Positions 60,294 through 64,000 of a stretch of DNA of 64,000 nucleotides are shown here, in pieces; within the stretch, counting starts at the first letter, position 1; every line of letters starts with the position of its first letter. The stretch covers positions 62,001 to 126,000 of the forward strand of contig CAXBES010000002.1 of the NCBI GenBank assembly GCA_963974915.1, read 5' to 3'. The translations under genes were made by a program, and so were the position numbers. This DNA is from CAXBES01 sp963974915 (lineage in GTDB: Bacteria; Bacteroidota; Bacteroidia; Flavobacteriales; Flavobacteriaceae). The notes beneath the pieces are model-generated. The model saw only the letters and a list, made by a program, of their open reading frames with translations, ran no database searches and had not been told where the DNA came from.

Positions 60294-61004
60294 TTAATTT
60301 CTGTTTAAAATACTTAAGATATACCAAAAAAGTAACATCAAGGAAGCAAAGAGACCTAAGGATGCAGCTACATATTGATCCTCACTGTATTTATGAACCA
60401 TGTTAGAGGTTTGATACAATATTGATCCTGAAGCCAAGATTACCATTCCTACACTAAACCAAAGTCCAAGGTTAAAGCCAAATAACGTTCCCGCAACTAT
60501 CAACCCCAGAGCAACGAAGAAACCTATAGCCAAAATAGATTTTAAAAATGAAAAATCTTTTTTTGTTAATAGAACTACTGCCGATAGACCTGAAAACAAC
60601 GAAAGTGTTAAAATCGCTGCTTGATTAAGAATATCGAAGCCACCATCATCGGCAATCATCATTGCTATAAATATTAATGGAATAAATATAAATGCTTCGG
60701 CAATTACATATAGCAGTAAGGCTAAATACTGCTTATTTCTATCATGACTCGTAAGCGCCATTTTTTCGGCATAACTGGTTACTAGCATAAAACCTCCAAG
60801 CATTAGCAGCCAAAGCCAACCCTCTGTTAGTGATAAAGCGAATTCTAACAAAGGTGGAATTTGAAAAAATAATGTTTCTACCAAAATAAATAACAAAACC
60901 GCAAGAGCCAGATGCGTATAAGTCTTTCTATAGAAAGCGGCTTTCGCATCAGTCGCTAGATCTGAAATAAGTATTTGAGGTTGTGATTGATTTAATTCTT
61001 CCAT
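60294..61004 (-). CDS. Bax inhibitor-1/YccA family membrane protein
   Basis: This 236-aa protein has seven TM helices and belongs to the BI-1 (TMBIM) family, which forms Ca2+-leak channels in bacteria such as BsYetJ. The features are KAAFYRKTYTHLALAVLLFI (N-terminal helix), ILTLSLFSGLSAVVLLTKKDFSFLKSILAIG and the terminal segment containing DQYVAASLGLFASLMLLFWYILSIL, with the di-acidic motif partly kept. Its function in bacteria is not settled. It is monocistronic in the window. Confidence 0.87.
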   Translation of the reverse strand: MEELNQSQPQILISDLATDAKAAFYRKTYTHLALAVLLFILVETLFFQIPPLLEFALSLTEGWLWLLMLGGFMLVTSYAEKMALTSHDRNKQYLALLLYVIAEAFIFIPLIFIAMMIADDGGFDILNQAAILTLSLFSGLSAVVLLTKKDFSFLKSILAIGFFVALGLIVAGTLFGFNLGLWFSVGMVILASGSILYQTSNMVHKYSEDQYVAASLGLFASLMLLFWYILSILNRN

Positions 61005-61061
61005 GATTGTTTTATCCTTTAGGGTTCTAACTATTATTCTATTTCAGAAATTACGATCACA

Positions 61062-61592
61062 TTATTTAGAGCTATCGCCTTTAAACTGTTGTGAGTTATT
61101 CTTGAAAAGCACATTAAATGTGGTAAGGCTTCCGTAACATCTGGTTATATATTGCTGAAGATCCACCTTATCCTGGTCGTCAAGGGATTTATTAGAGTTT
61201 ATTTTTTGTTCCATAACGCGTAAACGATCTCTCAACATTACTATTTTATGAAAGAAGGTCTCAATAGGCACTTCTTTATTAGATAGGTTGGTATCCTTTG
61301 GTTGTAAAATGAGCGTTCCTCCCCGGTATTTATCTGCAATATGAACTACCTCACTTACATCACTCCATTTTTTAAGTATTTCACGTAGACTTGCTTCCAC
61401 TTCATAAAAACTTACCGTATCCACTTCGTCTTCAGCGGCTTCTATGATCTCAAATTCGTCTTCTACTTCTATCGTTTCCAAACCGCTTTCTATAAATGTT
61501 ACCCAATACAGCTTGGAAGTAACATTTGTGACTACACCTTTTCCGTATTGCGGATGATTAATTCTTGAGCCTATTCCTAAAATTGCCGCCAT
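61062..61592 (-). CDS. Conserved hypothetical protein with N-terminal SH3-like domain
   Basis: This 176-aa soluble protein begins AILGIGSRINHPQYGKGVVTNVTSKLYWVTF, a Tudor/SH3-like barrel similar to the C-terminal domain of UvrD/PcrA helicases and the N-terminal part of CarD-like proteins. An acidic segment (IEVEDEFEIIEAAEDEVD) and a helical part (about 60-170, LKKWSDVSEVVHIADKYRGG, IETFFHKIVMLRDRLRVMEQKIN) follow. The SH3-like fold suggests protein-protein or RNA polymerase contact. The function is not recognised. Confidence 0.75.
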   Translation of the reverse strand: MAAILGIGSRINHPQYGKGVVTNVTSKLYWVTFIESGLETIEVEDEFEIIEAAEDEVDTVSFYEVEASLREILKKWSDVSEVVHIADKYRGGTLILQPKDTNLSNKEVPIETFFHKIVMLRDRLRVMEQKINSNKSLDDQDKVDLQQYITRCYGSLTTFNVLFKNNSQQFKGDSSK

Positions 61593-61710
61593 AATTCTAA
61601 TATTTCGAAAAGTGAAAATACATAAATTTTGAGGTATTTAAAACCAGAATAAATCAAATACTTTTTCAAAACACCTATTTAGAAAACAATTGGTTTGTAT
61701 ATTTTGTGTA

Positions 61711-61726
61711 TGTAACATCTGTTACA
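61711..61726. promoter_or_regulatory. Crp/Fnr-type operator 1, upstream of DUF983-crp
   Basis: TGTAAC (61711-61716), ATCT, GTTACA (61721-61726) is a perfect 6-bp inverted repeat. It lies 43 nt upstream of the DUF983 ATG. The same palindrome precedes the MBL gene at 63584. It is the predicted site of the Crp/Fnr regulator encoded just downstream. Confidence 0.65.
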
Positions 61727-61769
61727 GAACTAAAGTACTAATCTGTTTAATTTTATATAAAATTATAAT

Positions 61770-62174
61770 ATGGTGAAAAGCTCAATGTTTTATAGTATTT
61801 TTTTTCTGAAATGTCCCCGATGTAGACAAGGTGAGTTCTTAGAGGCCAACCCTTACAGAATTAATAAAATGAACAAAGTTAAGGATCACTGTGAGAAGTG
61901 TAATTTGAAATATTCTTTGGAACCAAGTTTTTATACCGGTTCAATGTATGTATCTTATGCTGTGGGTATTGCTGTAGCTGTCGCAGTTTTTGTTTTACTT
62001 TTAATTTTTGATGAAATTAGAGATCCCTTGTCAATATTTGGAATAATTGTTCTGGCATTAGTACTTTTAATGCCATACATTGGAGCAGTATCCAAATCCA
62101 TTTGGGCACATTTCTTTTTTAAGTATGACAAGGAAATTGCTGTTAAAATTCGAAAAAATGTTACAAGAACTTAA
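61770..62174 (+). CDS. DUF983 family membrane protein
   Basis: This 134-aa protein has a zinc-ribbon-like pair CPRCRQGEF...CEKCNLKYS (about residues 15-46) followed by two TM helices (VSYAVGIAVAVAVFVLLLIF and LSIFGIIVLALVLLMPYIGAVSKS). The family is widespread but uncharacterised. Its 3' end overlaps the start of the Crp/Fnr gene by 17 nt, and its promoter region contains the regulator palindrome, so it is part of the regulator operon. Confidence 0.85.
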   Translation: MVKSSMFYSIFFLKCPRCRQGEFLEANPYRINKMNKVKDHCEKCNLKYSLEPSFYTGSMYVSYAVGIAVAVAVFVLLLIFDEIRDPLSIFGIIVLALVLLMPYIGAVSKSIWAHFFFKYDKEIAVKIRKNVTRT

Positions 62175-62784
62175 AGATAATTACGGTTCTCAATTTGAAC
62201 CCGCCCTAATAGAGGAAATGGGAAGAGTTGGAACTTTTATGGAAGCTCCTGAGGGGAAGGATCTAATAAGACCGGGACAGTATATTAAATCGGTTCCTTT
62301 ATTGCTTTCCGGAAGTATAAAAATTCTAAGACCTGATGCCAATGGTGACGAATTATTATTATATCATCTGGAAAAAGGCGATACCTGTGCCATGACCCTC
62401 ACTTGTTGTATTGGTAGCACTAAAAGTGAAATTCATGCAATTTCCGAAACTGATGTAAAATTATTAATGATACCAATTGGTAAAATTGAAGAATGGGCAA
62501 GTAAATATAAAACGTGGAGAAACTTTGTTTTTAGCACGTATCAAACAAGAATGATGGAAATGCTTGAAAGCATCGACAATATTGCCTTTCACAACATGGA
62601 TGAAAGACTTAAAAGCTATCTAGAGAACAAGATCGAGATCTTAAACAGCAAGCATATCTATATAACTCATAAGGAAATAGCGAGTGATTTGCATACAAGT
62701 CGCGTCGTAATTTCAAGACTACTTAAAAAAATGGAAAACGAAAATCTAATTAAACTTCATCGCAGTTTTATTGAGGTCGTATAA
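62158..62784 (+). CDS. Crp/Fnr family transcriptional regulator
   Basis: This 208-aa regulator has an N-terminal cyclic-nucleotide-binding-like beta domain (about 25-115; PLLLSGSIKILRPDANGDELLLYHLEKGDTC) and a C-terminal helix-turn-helix (about 168-192, THKEIASDLHTSRVVISRLLKK). Three Cys cluster in the effector domain (Cys77, Cys83, Cys84). The N-terminal FNR iron-sulfur Cys set is absent. The recognition helix RVVISR keeps Arg182, Ser186 and Arg187 but has Val183 in place of the Glu found in FNR and CRP. The ATG at 62158 overlaps DUF983; an earlier in-frame ATG (62080) would lie in that gene. It is followed 3 nt later by the TauE gene. Confidence 0.9.
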   Translation: MLQELKDNYGSQFEPALIEEMGRVGTFMEAPEGKDLIRPGQYIKSVPLLLSGSIKILRPDANGDELLLYHLEKGDTCAMTLTCCIGSTKSEIHAISETDVKLLMIPIGKIEEWASKYKTWRNFVFSTYQTRMMEMLESIDNIAFHNMDERLKSYLENKIEILNSKHIYITHKEIASDLHTSRVVISRLLKKMENENLIKLHRSFIEVV

Positions 62785-62787
62785 ATT

Positions 62788-63588
62788 ATGGAAATTATCG
62801 AAATTTTTGGTTACGTAGGAGCATTGATCATAGGATTGGTTCTTGGTTTGATTGGCGGAGGTGGATCTATTTTAACAGTTCCAATCTTGGTATATGCGCT
62901 CTCATTGAATCCTATCACCGCGACCGCCTACTCACTTTTTGTAGTTGGTGTAACTTCCTTAGTAGGAACCATAAAAAACTTGATAAAGGGTAAAGTCGAT
63001 GTTAAAACAGCAATTATTTTCTCAATACCGGCGTTTATTGCCGTTTACGCTACACGCCGATTTCTTATTCCCGCTATTCCAAATGAAATAACCACTATTG
63101 GTGAATTTGTTCTTACAAAGAACTTAGCCATTATGCTTTTTTTCGCGGTAATAATGCTACTGGCATCTATCTCAATGATTAGAAACCCGAAAAGTAAAAA
63201 GCCCGAACCCTCGGCTGTTAAATACAATTATACCCTTATTATTATTGAAGGTCTGGTTGTTGGAGTAATAACCGGAGTAGTTGGTGCCGGTGGCGGTTTT
63301 CTTATCATTCCAGCCCTTGTTTTACTTGCAAAACTACCTATGAAAAAGGCAGTTGCCACTTCCCTCCTTATTATAGCCATTAAATCTTTAGTAGGGTTTT
63401 TAGGTGATGTAGAAAATCTCGATATAGATTGGAACTTTTTATTGATCTTCAGTTCAATTTCCATCTTAGGAATTTTCATTGGAATTTGGCTTAACAAGTT
63501 TATTGATGGTACCAAGTTGAAAAAGGCCTTCGGGTGGTTTGTATTAATTATGGGCATCTACATTATTTATAAAGAGCTATTTGTGTAA
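62788..63588 (+). CDS. TauE/SafE family sulfite/anion exporter
   Basis: This 266-aa membrane protein has eight TM helices, typical of TauE/SafE. Conserved elements are GYVGALIIGLVLGLIGGGGSILTVPILVY and the second repeat GLVVGVITGVVGAGGGFLIIPALVLLAKLPMKKAVATSLLIIAIKSL. Family members export sulfite, sulfoacetate or similar anions; the neighbouring MBL-fold gene suggests sulfite or thiosulfate here. It starts 3 nt after the Crp/Fnr regulator. An operator copy overlaps its stop codon. Confidence 0.9.
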   Translation: MEIIEIFGYVGALIIGLVLGLIGGGGSILTVPILVYALSLNPITATAYSLFVVGVTSLVGTIKNLIKGKVDVKTAIIFSIPAFIAVYATRRFLIPAIPNEITTIGEFVLTKNLAIMLFFAVIMLLASISMIRNPKSKKPEPSAVKYNYTLIIIEGLVVGVITGVVGAGGGFLIIPALVLLAKLPMKKAVATSLLIIAIKSLVGFLGDVENLDIDWNFLLIFSSISILGIFIGIWLNKFIDGTKLKKAFGWFVLIMGIYIIYKELFV

Positions 63589-63599
63589 CAATGGTTACA
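63584..63599. promoter_or_regulatory. Crp/Fnr-type operator 2, upstream of the MBL gene
   Basis: TGTAAC (63584-63589), AATG, GTTACA (63594-63599) is the second copy of the palindrome at 61711. It lies 53 nt upstream of the MBL ATG, with a weak -7-like TAATTTTA at 63621-63628. Confidence 0.65.
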
Positions 63600-63652
63600 A
63601 CTCAAAATCTGTTTAGATTGTAATTTTACATCAAACAAAAGATGTAAGTACA

Positions 63653-64000
63653 ATGAAAATAGAACAAATATATACAGGATGTTTAGCTCAAGGAGCTTAC
63701 TATATAGAAAGTAACGGTGAAGCCGTTATTATTGATCCACTTAGAGAGGTACAACCTTATATTGATAGAGCCGAAGCAGATGGCGCAAAAATTAAATATA
63801 TTTTTGAAACACATTTTCATGCCGATTTTGTTTCCGGACATATTACACTTTCAGAAAAAACCGGAGCGCCCATTGTTTATGGACCAACCGCCGATCCAAA
63901 CTTCAAGGCGATCGTAGCTACAGACGGACAAGAGTTTAAATTGGGTGATGTCACGTTTAAGGTTTTACATACACCTGGTCACACTATGGAAAGCACAACT
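63653..64000 (+). CDS. Partial MBL-fold hydrolase (ETHE1/persulfide dioxygenase-like), cut at window edge
   Basis: The first 116 residues of a metallo-beta-lactamase-fold protein are present; the frame runs off the right edge. MKIEQIYTGCLAQGAYYIES and AVIIDPLREVQPYID lead to the metal motif THFHADFVSGH (HxHxDxxxGH) and TPGHTMEST, the second metal His. The spacing resembles persulfide dioxygenases (ETHE1 and BlhA types), which oxidise glutathione persulfide to sulfite. Family members in Bacteroidota often carry a C-terminal rhodanese domain, which would be outside the window. Together with TauE and the Crp/Fnr regulator it fits a sulfide or persulfide detoxification operon. Confidence 0.88.
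   Translation, partial: MKIEQIYTGCLAQGAYYIESNGEAVIIDPLREVQPYIDRAEADGAKIKYIFETHFHADFVSGHITLSEKTGAPIVYGPTADPNFKAIVATDGQEFKLGDVTFKVLHTPGHTMESTT

Noticed and set aside
1..64000. CRISPR arrays, tRNA, rRNA, IS elements, prophage
   Set aside because: No direct-repeat array, no cloverleaf or rRNA conserved segments and no transposase or integrase were recognised on either strand.

Overview
The window reads as a chromosomal segment of a Bacteroidota bacterium, most likely a marine member of the Flavobacteriaceae. The DNA is AT-rich. Bacteroidota-type -7 promoter boxes (TAnnTTTG) recur in front of genes on both strands. The primary sigma factor is the short (287 aa) Bacteroidota form. There are several type IX secretion system (T9SS) components and cargo proteins, a complete Na+-translocating NADH:quinone reductase (nqrABCDEF), menaquinone methyltransferase, and TamL and DUF3667 proteins. 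No rRNA, tRNA, CRISPR array, IS element or prophage was recognised. Most of the window is housekeeping gene content.

Layout: 0-9.7 kb holds two tandem CarboxypepD_reg-like proteins (the first cut by the window edge), pepE, a GNAT acetyltransferase, M15 and M48 peptidases, gpmI, a thioredoxin-like lipoprotein, a HAD phosphatase, map, a methyltransferase, apbE and a small linked protein. From 9.8 to 19.6 kb there is a large secreted subtilase (T9SS cargo) and the nqr operon on the minus strand; apbE next door supplies the flavin transferase that NqrB and NqrC need. From 19.7 to 29.5 kb there are a T9SS plug protein, a PLP decarboxylase, DUF3667, apaG, a papain-like protein with an NRDE/TANGO2 protein, pruA, and two 5'-truncated Omp28-like genes joined head to head.

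From 29.5 to 45.6 kb: rsmG, a fatty acid desaturase, an aminotransferase, purT, a double-OmpA protein, trkH-trkA, ubiE-porT (T9SS), a SpoU-type RNA methyltransferase, tamL, fbaA, accD and a lipoprotein. From 45.8 to 59.3 kb: rpsO, pnp with a structured leader, a hybrid histidine kinase, a lipoprotein, an ECF sigma factor with a one-TM partner, an outer-membrane barrel protein, rpoD, a BLUF photoreceptor overlapping rpe, a membrane AraC-type regulator and a secreted beta-propeller. From 59.3 kb to the end: an MtfA-like peptidase, a Bax-inhibitor-1 family protein, a hypothetical protein, and a cluster DUF983 - Crp/Fnr regulator - TauE/SafE - metallo-beta-lactamase-fold hydrolase (cut by the window edge).

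The most interesting points are these. (1) Two copies of the same perfect palindrome, TGTAAC-N4-GTTACA, frame the Crp/Fnr-TauE-MBL cluster, and the regulator's recognition helix has an unusual Val that fits the altered half-site; this looks like a self-contained sulfur-stress regulon. (2) A BLUF blue-light sensor is translationally coupled to ribulose-phosphate epimerase. (3) There is a breakpoint between two Omp28-like genes, either a real rearrangement or an assembly or amplification chimera. (4) There is a multi-hairpin leader between rpsO and pnp.
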